Assembly (NCBI GenBank): GCA_009701885.1
Contig: WLJH01000020.1
Coordinates: 1 to 64,000 of the forward strand
DNA from: Actinomycetota bacterium
GTDB lineage: Bacteria > Actinomycetota > Actinomycetes > Propionibacteriales > Nocardioidaceae
Reading direction: 5' to 3'
DNA: 64,000 nt
A program made the translations under genes and the position numbers. This document shows, piece by piece, positions 28,730 through 37,848 of the stretch. The notes below the pieces were generated by a model that made no database searches, had not been told where the DNA came from, and saw only the letters and a program-made list of their open reading frames with translations. Position 1 is the stretch's first letter, and the number at the start of each line of letters is the position of its first letter.

Positions 28730-29437
28730 TCAGCCCCTCCACGTCCCGCCGTCGTCGAGGTCGGCATGCTGCACCACCCAGGTGTGCATGGCGATCGCGG
28801 CGGCGGCGGAGGCGTTGATGGACCGGGTCGAGCCGAACTGCGCGATCGAGAAGGTGGCGTCGCACGCCTCGCGCGCGGCCTCGGAGAGCCCGGGCCCCTC
28901 CTGGCCGAAGAGGAAGCAGACCCGCTCGGGGATCCGCATCGACTCCAGGTGCTGGGAGCCCGGCAGGTTGTCGACGCCGTGGAGCGGCAGTCCCTCCTGC
29001 CGCAGGTACGCCGCGAGGTCCTCGACGCTCGGGTGGTGCCGCACGTGCTGGTAGCGGTCGGTGACCATCGCTCCGCGGCGGTTCCACCGACGGTTGCCGA
29101 CGATGTGCACCTCGGCGGCGAGGAAGGCGTTCGCGGTGCGCACGACGGTGCCGATGTTGAAGTCGTGCTGCCAGTTCTCGATGGCCACGTGGAAGCCGTG
29201 CCGCCGGGTGTCGAGGTCGGCCCGGATCGCTTCCAGGCTCCAGTAGCGGTAGCGGTCCACGACGTTGCGCCGGTCACCGTCGCGCAGCAGCGCGGGGTCC
29301 CAGTGCTCCCCCGTCGGCCACTCCCCCGGCCAGGGGCCGACGCCGACCTCGGCCGGGCCGTGCGGCATCGGGTCGTACGGCGCTCGCCGGTCCTCGCCGG
29401 ACGCGGCCGCAGCGTTCGCCTGATCGACACCTGTCAC
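28730..29437 (-). CDS. SpoU/TrmH family RNA 2'-O-methyltransferase
   Basis: 235 aa. SPOUT-fold motifs: NIGTVVRTANAF (motif 1, about residue 85), FLFGQEGPGLS (motif 2, about 175) and STRSINASAAAAIAM (motif 3, about 205), the last two forming the trefoil knot that binds AdoMet. TrmH or an rRNA methylase; substrate not decidable. GTG start at 29437 (MTGVDQ), as upstream residues are non-coding. Convergent with the M14 gene, 14 bp apart. Confidence 0.88.
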   Translation of the reverse strand: MTGVDQANAAAASGEDRRAPYDPMPHGPAEVGVGPWPGEWPTGEHWDPALLRDGDRRNVVDRYRYWSLEAIRADLDTRRHGFHVAIENWQHDFNIGTVVRTANAFLAAEVHIVGNRRWNRRGAMVTDRYQHVRHHPSVEDLAAYLRQEGLPLHGVDNLPGSQHLESMRIPERVCFLFGQEGPGLSEAAREACDATFSIAQFGSTRSINASAAAAIAMHTWVVQHADLDDGGTWRG

Positions 29438-29476
29438 ATCCGCACCGTAGTAGGGACCAGTGACTAGGCTGACGCC

Positions 29477-30154
29477 GTGTTGGGGATCGAGCCGCTGCTG
29501 TTCGGCATCGAGTTCCTCGACCTCGAGTGGTGGCTGGGCCACCTCGGCCAGACCCTCTTCTGGGTGGCACTGGCCGTCGTCTTCGTCGAGTGCGGCCTGC
29601 TCTTCCCGTTCCTGCCCGGCGACACCCTGCTCTTCAGCCTCGGCCTCTTCATCGCCACCGGGGAGATCGACCTCTTCCCCGGCAGCGCCGCGGTGGAGCT
29701 GGCGATCGCGATGACCCTGCTGGTCGCCGCGGCCTTCCTCGGCAACGTCGCAGGTTACGAGATCGGCCGCAAGGTGGGCCCGCCGCTCTACGAGCGCAAC
29801 GGCCGGTTCCTGCGGCGCAAGCACTTCGACCGCACCCACGAGTTCTTCGACCAGCACGGCGCGCTGGCGCTCATCCTCGGTCGCTTCGTCGCCTTCGTGC
29901 GCACCTTCGTCACCGTGGTCGCCGGCGCCACCCGCATGGACCGCCGCGTCTTCCTCGTGTGGAGCTTCGTCGGCGCGGTGCTCTGGGTCCTGTCCATCAC
30001 GATGCTGGGCTACTTCCTCGGCAACATCGAGTGGCTCGGGGACAACCTCGACTTCGCGCTGCTGGCGATCCTGGCCGTCTTCGCCGTCCCGCTGGTCATC
30101 GAGTGGCGTCGCGAGGTCGCGCGCGACCGGGCCCGGGCCGCCGAGCGCGCCTGA
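29477..30154 (+). CDS. DedA family membrane protein (copy 1)
   Basis: 225 aa, four or more membrane helices. DedA family marks: ECGLLFPFLPGDTLLF in the re-entrant region (about residue 40) and GRFVAFVRTFVTVVAG (about residue 138). DedA proteins are polyprenyl-phosphate or phospholipid transport-like (DedA/Tvp38) membrane proteins. GTG start at 29477. It faces the second DedA gene tail-to-tail. Confidence 0.9.
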   Translation: MLGIEPLLFGIEFLDLEWWLGHLGQTLFWVALAVVFVECGLLFPFLPGDTLLFSLGLFIATGEIDLFPGSAAVELAIAMTLLVAAAFLGNVAGYEIGRKVGPPLYERNGRFLRRKHFDRTHEFFDQHGALALILGRFVAFVRTFVTVVAGATRMDRRVFLVWSFVGAVLWVLSITMLGYFLGNIEWLGDNLDFALLAILAVFAVPLVIEWRREVARDRARAAERA

Positions 30155-30194
30155 CGCCCAGGGCGGCCGGCCCTCCCGTCGGGTCAGGACCGGT

Positions 30195-30863
30195 TCAGGC
30201 CTCCGGCGGGACCCGCAGGCTGCGGACCCGGACGAGCACCCACACGCACAGCGCCAGGCCGACCAGCCCGACGACGACGTACTTGTAGGTGCCGATGACG
30301 TCCTCGACCCGGAACCACTGCTCACCGAGCTGGTAGCCCGCGAGCACGAAGACGGTGTTCCAGATCAGCGAGCCCGCGAGCGTGAGCCCGAGGAACTGCA
30401 GCACCGGCATCCGCTCCACCCCAGCCGGGACCGAGATGAGGCTGCGGAAGATCGGGACCATCCGGCCGAAGAAGACCGCCTTGCGGCCGTGCCGGCCGAA
30501 CCACGCCTCGGTGCGCTCGAGATCGGAGGTCTTGGTGAGCGGCAGCAGGTCCCAGATGCGGTACATCCGGTCGCGACCGAGCAGCACGCCCAGCCAGTAG
30601 AGGACGATCGCCCCGACGACCGAGCCGGCCGTGGTCCACACGATCGCCTCGGCCAGGCTGAAGGTGCCGCGGCTGGCGGTGAACCCGGCGAGCGGGAGGA
30701 TGATCTCGCTGGGCAGCGGCGGGAAGAGGTTCTCCAGCGCGATGGCGATGCCGGCCCCGAGCGGGCCCAGCCGCTCCATGAGGTCGACGGCCCAGCCGGC
30801 GACCCCGTCGAGCTCGGTCGGGTCACCGCTCGTCGACGCGGCGAGGACCGCGGTGGCAGTCAC
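30195..30863 (-). CDS. DedA family membrane protein (copy 2)
   Basis: 222 aa. ENLFPPLPSEIILPLAGF (about residue 45) and GRMVPIFRSLISVPAG (about 135) are the family motifs, with Glu in place of the GD pair of copy 1. GTG start at 30863 overlaps the pyrE stop by 4 bp (GTGA), so it is probably co-translated with pyrE. Clearly diverged from copy 1, only about one third identical by eye. Confidence 0.9.
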   Translation of the reverse strand: MTATAVLAASTSGDPTELDGVAGWAVDLMERLGPLGAGIAIALENLFPPLPSEIILPLAGFTASRGTFSLAEAIVWTTAGSVVGAIVLYWLGVLLGRDRMYRIWDLLPLTKTSDLERTEAWFGRHGRKAVFFGRMVPIFRSLISVPAGVERMPVLQFLGLTLAGSLIWNTVFVLAGYQLGEQWFRVEDVIGTYKYVVVGLVGLALCVWVLVRVRSLRVPPEA

Positions 30864-31417
30864 GCGTCGGCGTCCTGGCGCGCCGCGGCCGCTGCGTCGA
30901 GCTCGGCCCGGGTGAGCACCGGACGGACCTCCAGCTCGACGTCGGCCAGCGGGTTCTCCTCGGCGGGACTGCGGTCGATGGCGCAGACGACGGTGGTGAC
31001 GAGCGCGCCGGCCGCACGCAGCTCTCGCGTGGCGTCGCGCACGGCCCCGCCGGTGGTGACGACGTCCTCGATGAGCGTGACCCGGCGGCCGGCGACGTCG
31101 GGGCCCTCGGCGAGCTTGCAGGTGCCGTACTCCTTGGCCTTCTTGCGCACGAAGAGCGCGGGCAGCCCGGTCAGCTGCGCGACCATCGTGGCGATGGGCA
31201 CGCCGCCGAGCTCCAGGCCGCCGAGCAGCTCGGTGTCCTCGGGCAGCAGGTCGACCATCTGCGTCGCGACCCGGTGCAGCAGCGCGGGGTCGGACTCGAA
31301 GAGATACTTGTCGAAGTAGGTGTCGGCCACCTGCCCCGAGCGCAGCGTGAAGGTGCCGGTCAGCCGGCAGCGGGCGTCGATGTCGGCAGCGAGGCTCTCG
31401 TCGGTCACGGCTGCCAT
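30860..31417 (-). CDS. pyrE: orotate phosphoribosyltransferase
   Basis: 185-aa enzyme making OMP from orotate and PRPP. The PRPP-binding signature VTLIEDVVTTGGAV is near residue 115, FVRKKAKEYGTC near 90 carries the catalytic Lys, and LGGLELGGVPIA near 65 is the N-terminal loop. Overlaps the DedA gene by 4 bp. ATG at 31417; divergent from the aminotransferase. Confidence 0.95.
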   Translation of the reverse strand: MAAVTDESLAADIDARCRLTGTFTLRSGQVADTYFDKYLFESDPALLHRVATQMVDLLPEDTELLGGLELGGVPIATMVAQLTGLPALFVRKKAKEYGTCKLAEGPDVAGRRVTLIEDVVTTGGAVRDATRELRAAGALVTTVVCAIDRSPAEENPLADVELEVRPVLTRAELDAAAAARQDADA

Positions 31418-31441
31418 TCAACCCTGTCTACGGTGGGGGCC

Positions 31442-32632
31442 ATGGGCACCCCTCCCCCGCTCGCGTCCCGGCTGGCCGGGATCCCGCCGACGGTCTTCTC
31501 GGAGTTCTCCGCGCTCGCCGTGCGCACCGGGGCGGTCAACCTCGGGCAGGGCTTCCCCGACGTCGACGGCCCGTCCTCGGTGGTCGAGCGGGCGGTCGAG
31601 GCGCTGCGCTCGGGCGCCAACCAGTACGCCCCCGGGACCGGTGTCCCCGCGCTGCGACGGGCGGTCGCGGCCCACCAGCTGCGCCACCACGGGATCGAGC
31701 TGGACCCCGACACGGAGGTCTGCGTGACCACCGGCGCCACCGAGGGCATCGCCGCCGCGCTGCTGGCCCTGGTCGAGCCCGGCGACGAGGTGCTGGCGCT
31801 GGAGCCGTCGTACGACTCCTACGACGCGATGATCGCGATGGCCGGCGGCGTACGCCGGGCCGTGACCCTGCGCGCGCCGGCGTACCGCCTCGACGCCGAC
31901 GCCCTGCGCGCCGCCGTCGGGCCGCGCACCCGGGTGCTGCTGCTGAACTCCCCGCACAACCCGACCGGCACGGTGCTGACCCGCGCCGAGCTCGCCGCGG
32001 TCGCGGCCGTCGCGGTCGAGCACGACCTGGTCGTGGTGACCGACGAGGTCTACGAGCACCTGGTCTTCGACGATGCCCTGGAGCCCGACGGGCACGTGCC
32101 GCTGGCGACCCTGCCCGGCATGCGCGAGCGGGTGCTCAGCCTCTCCAGCGTGGGCAAGTCCTGGTCCTTCACGGGCTGGAAGGTGGGCTGGGCGACCGGT
32201 CCGGCGCCGCTGGTCGCCGCCGTGCTAGCCGCCAAGCAGTGGCTGACCTTCACCTCCGGCGCCCCGCTGCAACCGGCCGTCGCGCACGCACTCGAGCACG
32301 AGGCCGCCTGGCCGCGGGAGCTCGCCCGCGACCTCCAGCGCCGTCGCGACCTGCTGCTCGCCGGCCTGCGCGGGCTCGGCCTGGAGCCGCGCACCAGCGA
32401 GGGGACCTACTTCACCGTCGCCGACGTCGAGCAGCTCGGGTGGCCGGACGGCCGGGCGTTCTGCCTCGACATCGCCGAGCGGGCCGGCGTGGTCGCGATC
32501 CCCCTTCAGGGCTTCCACGGCCCGGAGTCCCAGGACGCCGGACGGCACCTGGTGCGCTGGGCCTTCTGCAAGACGCCCGAGGTGATCGAGGAGGGGCTGG
32601 ACCGGCTCGCCCGAGCCACGCTCACCCGCTGA
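31442..32632 (+). CDS. class I/II PLP aminotransferase, DapC-like
   Basis: 396 aa. The PLP Lys is in SVGKSWSFTGWKVGW (about residue 240), with NSPHNPTG (about 170) and TDEVYEHLVFDD (about 200). Extensive resemblance to mycobacterial N-succinyldiaminopimelate aminotransferase DapC (FSALAVRTGAVNLGQGFPD near the start, TTGATEGIAAAL). KAT-type or methionine aminotransferases share these features, so the substrate is a likelihood. ATG 31442, divergent from pyrE by 24 bp. Confidence 0.88.
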   Translation: MGTPPPLASRLAGIPPTVFSEFSALAVRTGAVNLGQGFPDVDGPSSVVERAVEALRSGANQYAPGTGVPALRRAVAAHQLRHHGIELDPDTEVCVTTGATEGIAAALLALVEPGDEVLALEPSYDSYDAMIAMAGGVRRAVTLRAPAYRLDADALRAAVGPRTRVLLLNSPHNPTGTVLTRAELAAVAAVAVEHDLVVVTDEVYEHLVFDDALEPDGHVPLATLPGMRERVLSLSSVGKSWSFTGWKVGWATGPAPLVAAVLAAKQWLTFTSGAPLQPAVAHALEHEAAWPRELARDLQRRRDLLLAGLRGLGLEPRTSEGTYFTVADVEQLGWPDGRAFCLDIAERAGVVAIPLQGFHGPESQDAGRHLVRWAFCKTPEVIEEGLDRLARATLTR

Positions 32633-32642
32633 CCCCCACCGT

Positions 32643-32765
32643 TGGTCGAGCAGCCCGAGCCGCTGGGCGAGGGCGTCGTCGAGGCCGCGTGAGCTGGTTG
32701 TGGTCGCCGACCACAGACAGCTCACGCGGTCTCGACGACGCTCGCTGGCGCTCGCTGCTCGACCA
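32643..32765. repeat. long inverted repeat, family A copy 2
   Basis: Left arm 32643-32706 starts TGGTCGAGCAGCCCGAGC; right arm 32707-32765 ends CGCTGCTCGACCA. The two arms match those of the 630-754 element in opposite order, i.e. the element is inverted relative to copy 1. Fills the gap between the converging aminotransferase (+) and the membrane-protein gene (-). Confidence 0.85.
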
Positions 32766-32783
32766 CCACGGACGGGTGCGCAG

Positions 32784-34016
32784 TCAGCGGGCGGCGTACC
32801 AGGCCCGCACCTCGGGCCGGAGCAGCAGCGCGAGGGCCCCGGAGGCCATGGCGAGCGGGATGAGCGCGATGAACGCCCCGAGCAGGCTGAGGAGCAGGAA
32901 GAGCCCCGCCGACAGCCCCGCCGAGACGCAGAGCAGGACCCACGCCCAGGTCCGGCCGGTCCAGGCGAAGGAGGCGACCAGCGCAGCGGCCAGCGCCCAC
33001 GCCACGAACCCGGCCAGGAACGCGTACACCGCGACCCGCACCTGGTCGACGGTGATCTCCCCGGCGGTGGTGGGGTTCTGGGCGATGGCGCGCTCGATCT
33101 CATCGTCGACCAGTGCCGGGTCGAGGGCGATCGCGACCACGACGAGCACGAGGCCGACCACCACGAGCGCGCAGGTGATCCAGGTGAGGACCAGGCCGGC
33201 GCGCAGGGGGTTCGGCTTCAGGCCGCGCTGAACCGGGACGGGCGGGCCCCAACCGCCGGGCTGACCCGACGGGGCCGGCCAGGCGCCGGGGTGAGCGGGC
33301 TGGCCGGGCTGCTCCGACGTACCGACCGGCTGATCGAGGCCGGCGGGCCGCTGGCCGAACCCGGGGTACGCCGCTGGGCCGGCCGACGCGGGCGCCGCGC
33401 CGTCACCGACCGGGCTGCCCGTCGGGGGCGGCCAGGACGTGGCCGGGCCGGGGTCCTGGGTCGGGGCGGCGGGCGGGGTGGACGCGAAGGGGTCGGGCCG
33501 ACCGGCGTCCCTGCCCCGGGAGGCGTCCTGCTCCCGGCGCGCGTCGCCCGGCGGCCGGAGGAACCGCTCGGGGACGGGGTCGCCGTTGAGCCACGCCCGG
33601 GCGGGCTGCAGCCAGAGGATGACCGCAGCGGCGGCCACGAGCGAGGTGGTGAACCCGCCGGCGACCAGGCCGGCGAGGAACATGGGCACCGCGAGGATGC
33701 TCAGTGCCAGCCGGGCCGAGCGGCTGCGCTGCATGACCTGCCAGCCGAGGATGGCGGTCGCGGCGGCGCACGCGCCGGTGACCATCGCGAGGACCCGGAT
33801 CGCCTCGAGGACCTCGCTGACCTGGAGGTCGAGACCGTCGAGCGGCGGCTGGGCGAGGGTCTCCTCGACACCCCGTCGGGTGTCGAGGGAGTCCAGGGCG
33901 CCGATCTGGGCGAAGACCGAGGCGATGACCAGGGCAGATCCGATGATCGTCACCCAGCCGGCCATCGTGACCTGGCGGGGACGGGCGTGGGGGTCGGGGG
34001 CGGGCACGTCCCCCAT
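32784..34016 (-). CDS. multi-pass membrane protein with central Pro-rich loop, unknown function
   Basis: 410 aa from the ATG at 34016. Residues about 18-160 carry four hydrophobic segments (WVTIIGSALVIASVFAQIG, a MVTGACAAATAILGW helix, then two more). A low-complexity Pro/Gly/Ala loop of about 110 residues (160-275) follows, then four more segments (about 285-405). It looks like two four-helix halves joined by a disordered loop. I recognise no family. The longer open frame to 34097 would be in repeat DNA. Codon use matches neighbours. Confidence 0.75.
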   Translation of the reverse strand: MGDVPAPDPHARPRQVTMAGWVTIIGSALVIASVFAQIGALDSLDTRRGVEETLAQPPLDGLDLQVSEVLEAIRVLAMVTGACAAATAILGWQVMQRSRSARLALSILAVPMFLAGLVAGGFTTSLVAAAAVILWLQPARAWLNGDPVPERFLRPPGDARREQDASRGRDAGRPDPFASTPPAAPTQDPGPATSWPPPTGSPVGDGAAPASAGPAAYPGFGQRPAGLDQPVGTSEQPGQPAHPGAWPAPSGQPGGWGPPVPVQRGLKPNPLRAGLVLTWITCALVVVGLVLVVVAIALDPALVDDEIERAIAQNPTTAGEITVDQVRVAVYAFLAGFVAWALAAALVASFAWTGRTWAWVLLCVSAGLSAGLFLLLSLLGAFIALIPLAMASGALALLLRPEVRAWYAAR

Positions 34017-34069
34017 TCCAGCAGACCCGCGGTCACCGTCGGGCAACGGCGGACGGGCAGCCACCCCGG

Positions 34070-34161
34070 TGGTCGAGGTGCGGGCGGAGCGAGCCACGAG
34101 ACCCTCGCCGTCCAGGCAGGGGTCTCGCGGCTCGTTGCTGATGCTCCTCGCACCTCGACCA
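34070..34161. repeat. inverted repeat, family A relative (TGGTCGAGGTGC...)
   Basis: Arms 34070-34104 and 34119-34161 start TGGTCGAGGTGC and pair with GCACCTCGACCA, with CGAGACCC/GGGTCTCG in the stem. Same end sequence and CGAGACC core as family A, but a different internal part. Lies between clpB (ends 34178) and the membrane-protein gene start. Confidence 0.75.
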
Positions 34162-34177
34162 GCGAGGCGCGACGGGG

Positions 34178-36775
34178 TCAGGCGGGGGTCAGCACCAGCC
34201 CCGAGCCGGACTCGTCCACGTCGACGGAGACCGAGCCGCCGTCGGTGACCTCGCCCCCGATCAGCATCCGCGCGAGCGGGTCGCCGATGGCCGACTGGAT
34301 CAGCCGACGCAGCGGGCGGGCGCCGTACGCCGGGTCGTACCCGACGTCGGCGAGCCAGGTCTGCGCGGCCTCGCTGACCCGGATGCCGATGCGGCGCACG
34401 GCCAGCCGCTTCTCCAGCAGCGCCAGCTGCAGGTCGACGATGTGGGTCAGGTCGTCCTTGGTCAGCGCGTCGAAGGTGACGATCTCGTCGAGCCGGTTGA
34501 GGAACTCCGGCTTGAAGGACGCCCGCACCGCAGCCATCACCTGCTCGCGCCGCAGCTCGGGGTCGAGCAGCGGGTCCACGAGGTACTGCGAGCCCAGGTT
34601 GCTGGTGAGGACCAGCAGCGTGTTGCGGAAGTCGACCGTGCGGCCCTGGCCGTCGGTGAGCCGGCCGTCGTCGAGCACCTGGAGCAGGATGTCGAAGACC
34701 TCCGGGTGCGCCTTCTCGACCTCGTCGAGCAGGACCACGGAGTACGGCCGGCGACGGACCGCCTCGGTGAGCTGCCCGCCCTCGTCGTACCCGACGTAGC
34801 CCGGAGGGGCACCGACGAGCCGCGAGACCGCGTGCTTCTCGGAGTACTCGCTCATGTCGATGCGGACGATCGCCCGCTCGTCGTCGAACAGGAAGTCCGC
34901 GAGCGCCTTGGCCAGCTCGGTCTTGCCGACCCCGGTGGGGCCGAGGAAGAGGAACGAGCCGGTCGGGCGGTTCGGGTCGGAGATGCCGGCCCGCGAGCGG
35001 CGTACGGCGTCGCTCACCGCGGTGACCGCCTCGCGCTGGCCGATGAGTCGGCCACCGATGACCGACTCCATCTCCAGCAGCTTGGTGGACTCGCCCTCGA
35101 GCAGGCGGCCCGTGGGGATGCCGGTCCAGGCCTCGACGACGTCGGCGATCTGCTCGGGGCCGACCTCCTCGCCGACCAGCGGCTCGAGCTCCTCGTCCGC
35201 GGGCGAGGACGCCGCGGCCTCGATCTGCTTCTCCAGCGCGGGGATCCGGCCGTAGAGGATCTCGCTGGCCTGCCCGAGGTCGCCCTCGCGCTGCAGCCGC
35301 TCGGCCTCGATCCGCAGGGAGTCCAGCTGGCGGCGCAGCTCGCCCTCGCCCTCCAGCGAGGACTTCTCCCGCTCCCAGCGGGCCTCGAGCCCGCGCAGCT
35401 CCTCCTCCTTGTCGGCCAGGTCCTGGCGCAGGGCGGCGAGACGCTCGACCGACGCGTCGTCGGACTCCTTGGCCAGCGCGAACTCCTCCATCTTGAGCCG
35501 GTCGACCTGGCGACGGAGCTGGTCGACCTCCTCCGGGGAGGACTCGATCTCCATCCGCAGCCGGGAGGCGGCCTCGTCGATCAGGTCGATGGCCTTGTCG
35601 GGCAGCTGGCGCCCGGAGATGTAGCGGTCCGACAGGGTCGCGGCCGCGACCAGGGCGGCGTCGGTGATCCGGACGCCGTGGTGCGCCTCGTACTTCTCCT
35701 GGATGCCGCGCAGGATCTGGATGGTGTCCTCGACCGAGGGCTCGCCGACGAAGACCTGCTGGAAGCGGCGCTCCAGCGCCGGGTCCTTCTCGATCCGCTC
35801 GCGGTACTCGTCGAGCGTGGTGGCGCCGATCATGTGCAGCTCGCCGCGCGCCAGCATCGGCTTGAGCATGTTGCCGGCGTCCATCGCCGAGTCGCCGCCC
35901 GCGCCCGCCCCGACGACGGTGTGCAGCTCGTCGATGAAGGTGATGACGCGCCCCTCGGCGGCCTTGATCTCCTCGAGCACGGCCTTGAGCCGCTCCTCGA
36001 ACTCACCGCGGTACTTCGCGCCGGCGACCATCGCGGCCAGGTCGAGCGAGAGGACGCGCCGGCCCTTGAGGGAGTCCGGGACGTCGCCGGCGACCACCCG
36101 CTGCGCCAGGCCCTCGACGACCGCGGTCTTGCCGACACCGGGCTCGCCGATGAGCACCGGGTTGTTCTTCGTGCGCCTGCTCAGCACCTGCACGACCCGG
36201 CGGATCTCCGCGTCGCGACCGATGACGGGGTCCAGGCGACCCTCCTCCGCGGCGGCGGTGAGGTCGACGGAGTACTTCTCCAGCGCCTCGTACGTCGACT
36301 CGGCGTCCTGGCTGGTGACCCGGCGCGACCCGCGGACGGCGGTGAGCGACTCGCGCAGGCCGGCCTCGGTGAGGCCGACGTCGGTGAGCACCTTCTGGGC
36401 GCTGGACTCGGTGCCGGCCATCGCGATGAGGAGGTGCTCGGTGGCGACGTAGTCGTCCTTGAGCGAGGCGGCGAGGTCGAGGGCGCCGGCCAGGACGCGG
36501 GTCAGCGCCGCCGAGGCAGCAGGCTGCTGCACCGTCGCGCCGGTGGCGCGCGGGAGCACCTCCAGCGCCGAGCGCGCGCCCGCGACCAGGGCAGCGGTGT
36601 CGACCCCGGCCTTGGTCACGAGCGACCGGGCGACGCCGTCCTCCTGCGAGAGCAGGGCCACGAGCAGGTGGATGGGCTCGGTGGCCGAGTGGCCCGCCTT
36701 CGTGGCGGTCAGCTGGGCGGTCTCGATGGCCTCCCTGCTGCGGGTCGTGAACTTGTCGGCGCCGAACTGGCTCAT
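34178..36775 (-). CDS. clpB: ATP-dependent chaperone ClpB
   Basis: 865-aa Hsp100 disaggregase that works with DnaK/DnaJ/GrpE. N-domain (1-145), NBD1 with Walker [14 protein letters not shown] (about 205) and Walker B FIDELHT (about 280), a coiled-coil middle domain (about 400-525, rich in Glu/Arg/Leu), and NBD2 with [14 protein letters not shown] (about 605) and [14 protein letters not shown] (about 675). Strong SD (AGGAGGAG). The HAIR operator at 36840-36860 upstream puts it in the HspR regulon, as known in Streptomyces. Confidence 0.97.
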   Translation of the reverse strand: MSQFGADKFTTRSREAIETAQLTATKAGHSATEPIHLLVALLSQEDGVARSLVTKAGVDTAALVAGARSALEVLPRATGATVQQPAASAALTRVLAGALDLAASLKDDYVATEHLLIAMAGTESSAQKVLTDVGLTEAGLRESLTAVRGSRRVTSQDAESTYEALEKYSVDLTAAAEEGRLDPVIGRDAEIRRVVQVLSRRTKNNPVLIGEPGVGKTAVVEGLAQRVVAGDVPDSLKGRRVLSLDLAAMVAGAKYRGEFEERLKAVLEEIKAAEGRVITFIDELHTVVGAGAGGDSAMDAGNMLKPMLARGELHMIGATTLDEYRERIEKDPALERRFQQVFVGEPSVEDTIQILRGIQEKYEAHHGVRITDAALVAAATLSDRYISGRQLPDKAIDLIDEAASRLRMEIESSPEEVDQLRRQVDRLKMEEFALAKESDDASVERLAALRQDLADKEEELRGLEARWEREKSSLEGEGELRRQLDSLRIEAERLQREGDLGQASEILYGRIPALEKQIEAAASSPADEELEPLVGEEVGPEQIADVVEAWTGIPTGRLLEGESTKLLEMESVIGGRLIGQREAVTAVSDAVRRSRAGISDPNRPTGSFLFLGPTGVGKTELAKALADFLFDDERAIVRIDMSEYSEKHAVSRLVGAPPGYVGYDEGGQLTEAVRRRPYSVVLLDEVEKAHPEVFDILLQVLDDGRLTDGQGRTVDFRNTLLVLTSNLGSQYLVDPLLDPELRREQVMAAVRASFKPEFLNRLDEIVTFDALTKDDLTHIVDLQLALLEKRLAVRRIGIRVSEAAQTWLADVGYDPAYGARPLRRLIQSAIGDPLARMLIGGEVTDGGSVSVDVDESGSGLVLTPA

Positions 36776-36839
36776 GGGGTCTCCTCCTGCGACCTAGGAC
36801 GGTCCGAGTCTGGCCGTCATCCGCTGCAACGCGCCAGGA

Positions 36840-36860
36840 CTTGAGTCTGTTCCGCTCAAG
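36840..36860. promoter_or_regulatory. HspR (HAIR) operator upstream of clpB
   Basis: CTTGAGT-N7-GCTCAAG at 36840-36860 matches the HAIR consensus CTTGAGT-N7-ACTCAAG at 13 of 14 positions. It lies 65 bp upstream of the clpB ATG. A site of the same design lies upstream of dnaK. HspR itself is encoded at 45596-46042. Confidence 0.85.
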
Positions 36861-37034
36861 TTATCTGAATTTCCAGCACATGACCCGAGTGGTACCCCCG
36901 CGGGCATGGCCGATCGGGCAGACCCGGGTCCCCAGGCGCGCAATGTCGCCAATCCCCTGTCCGTCGGCGCAGCCCGGGCCTACCGTGGGCTCGGGCCACC
37001 TCGCCTGGGGAGACGGGGTGAGGGAGGGAGACCC

Positions 37035-37754
37035 GTGACTGCCTGGTCGTTGGACAGCGTGAGCCTGCTCGCCCACGGAGTGCACTACGCGCTCGTGGCG
37101 GTCGGGCTCGTCGGCCTGGCCTGGTTGCTCGCACCGCAGGTGGTGCCGGGCGCCGCCGGCGTCCTGCCGCGCGACGACCACGCCCGCCGCGTCGCCGCGC
37201 TGCGCGAGGCCGTCGCGACCGGGCGCCTGCTCACCGTCGGCCCGACGACCGCCTGCGCCCGACCTCCGGTGACGGCGGCGCTGCACCTGCCACTGGCGCT
37301 GGTGGCGAGTGCCGCCGCCGCCGGCGTGCACGCGGCGATGGGCCCGGCCCACCTGCGGACCCTGCCGGTCTTCGGGGTCTTCTTCGTCGTGGCCACCGTG
37401 GTGCAGCTGGCCTGGGCGGCCGCGGTGCTGCAGCGCCCGAGCCGGGCCCTGCTGCACGCCGGGATCGTGCTCAACCTCGGCCTCGTGGGGCTCTGGCTCC
37501 TGACCCGCACCTGGGGCCTGCCCCTGGGGCTGATGCCCGAGCCCGAGGCGGTGGGTCCCTGGGACCTGGCGGCCGCGGCCTGGGAGCTGGTGGTGGTCGC
37601 CGCCTGCGCGGCACTGCTGCGGGCCGTCCCACCCACGGCGTACGTCGGGCTCCGGCTGCCGCCGTGGGTCGACTGGCACCGCGGCGCGACCGCCGTGGCC
37701 GTGCTCTCGCCGCTCCTGCTGCTGGGGCTGACCCTCGGCGGGGGGCACGGGTGA
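37035..37754 (+). CDS. integral membrane protein of unknown function (first gene of signalling cassette)
   Basis: 239 aa from the GTG at 37035, chosen for GGGAGGGAG 5 bp upstream; the longer frame from 36906 has no such site. About six helices. Conserved-looking blocks are GVHAAMGPAHLRTLPVFGVFF, LQRPSRALLHAGIVLNL and LLTRTWGLPLG, a pattern I have seen in uncharacterised actinobacterial membrane proteins. Followed 94 bp later by the ethylene-receptor-like gene; probably part of one transcript. No enzymatic motif seen. Confidence 0.8.
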   Translation: MTAWSLDSVSLLAHGVHYALVAVGLVGLAWLLAPQVVPGAAGVLPRDDHARRVAALREAVATGRLLTVGPTTACARPPVTAALHLPLALVASAAAAGVHAAMGPAHLRTLPVFGVFFVVATVVQLAWAAAVLQRPSRALLHAGIVLNLGLVGLWLLTRTWGLPLGLMPEPEAVGPWDLAAAAWELVVVAACAALLRAVPPTAYVGLRLPPWVDWHRGATAVAVLSPLLLLGLTLGGGHG

Positions 37755-37848
37755 GGCCCCCGGTCGGGACCGCCGCCCGCCGGCACGACGACCAGCACAG
37801 CACCGACGACAGCACTGACGACAGCACGAGGGAAGGGAGGTGACCGGC

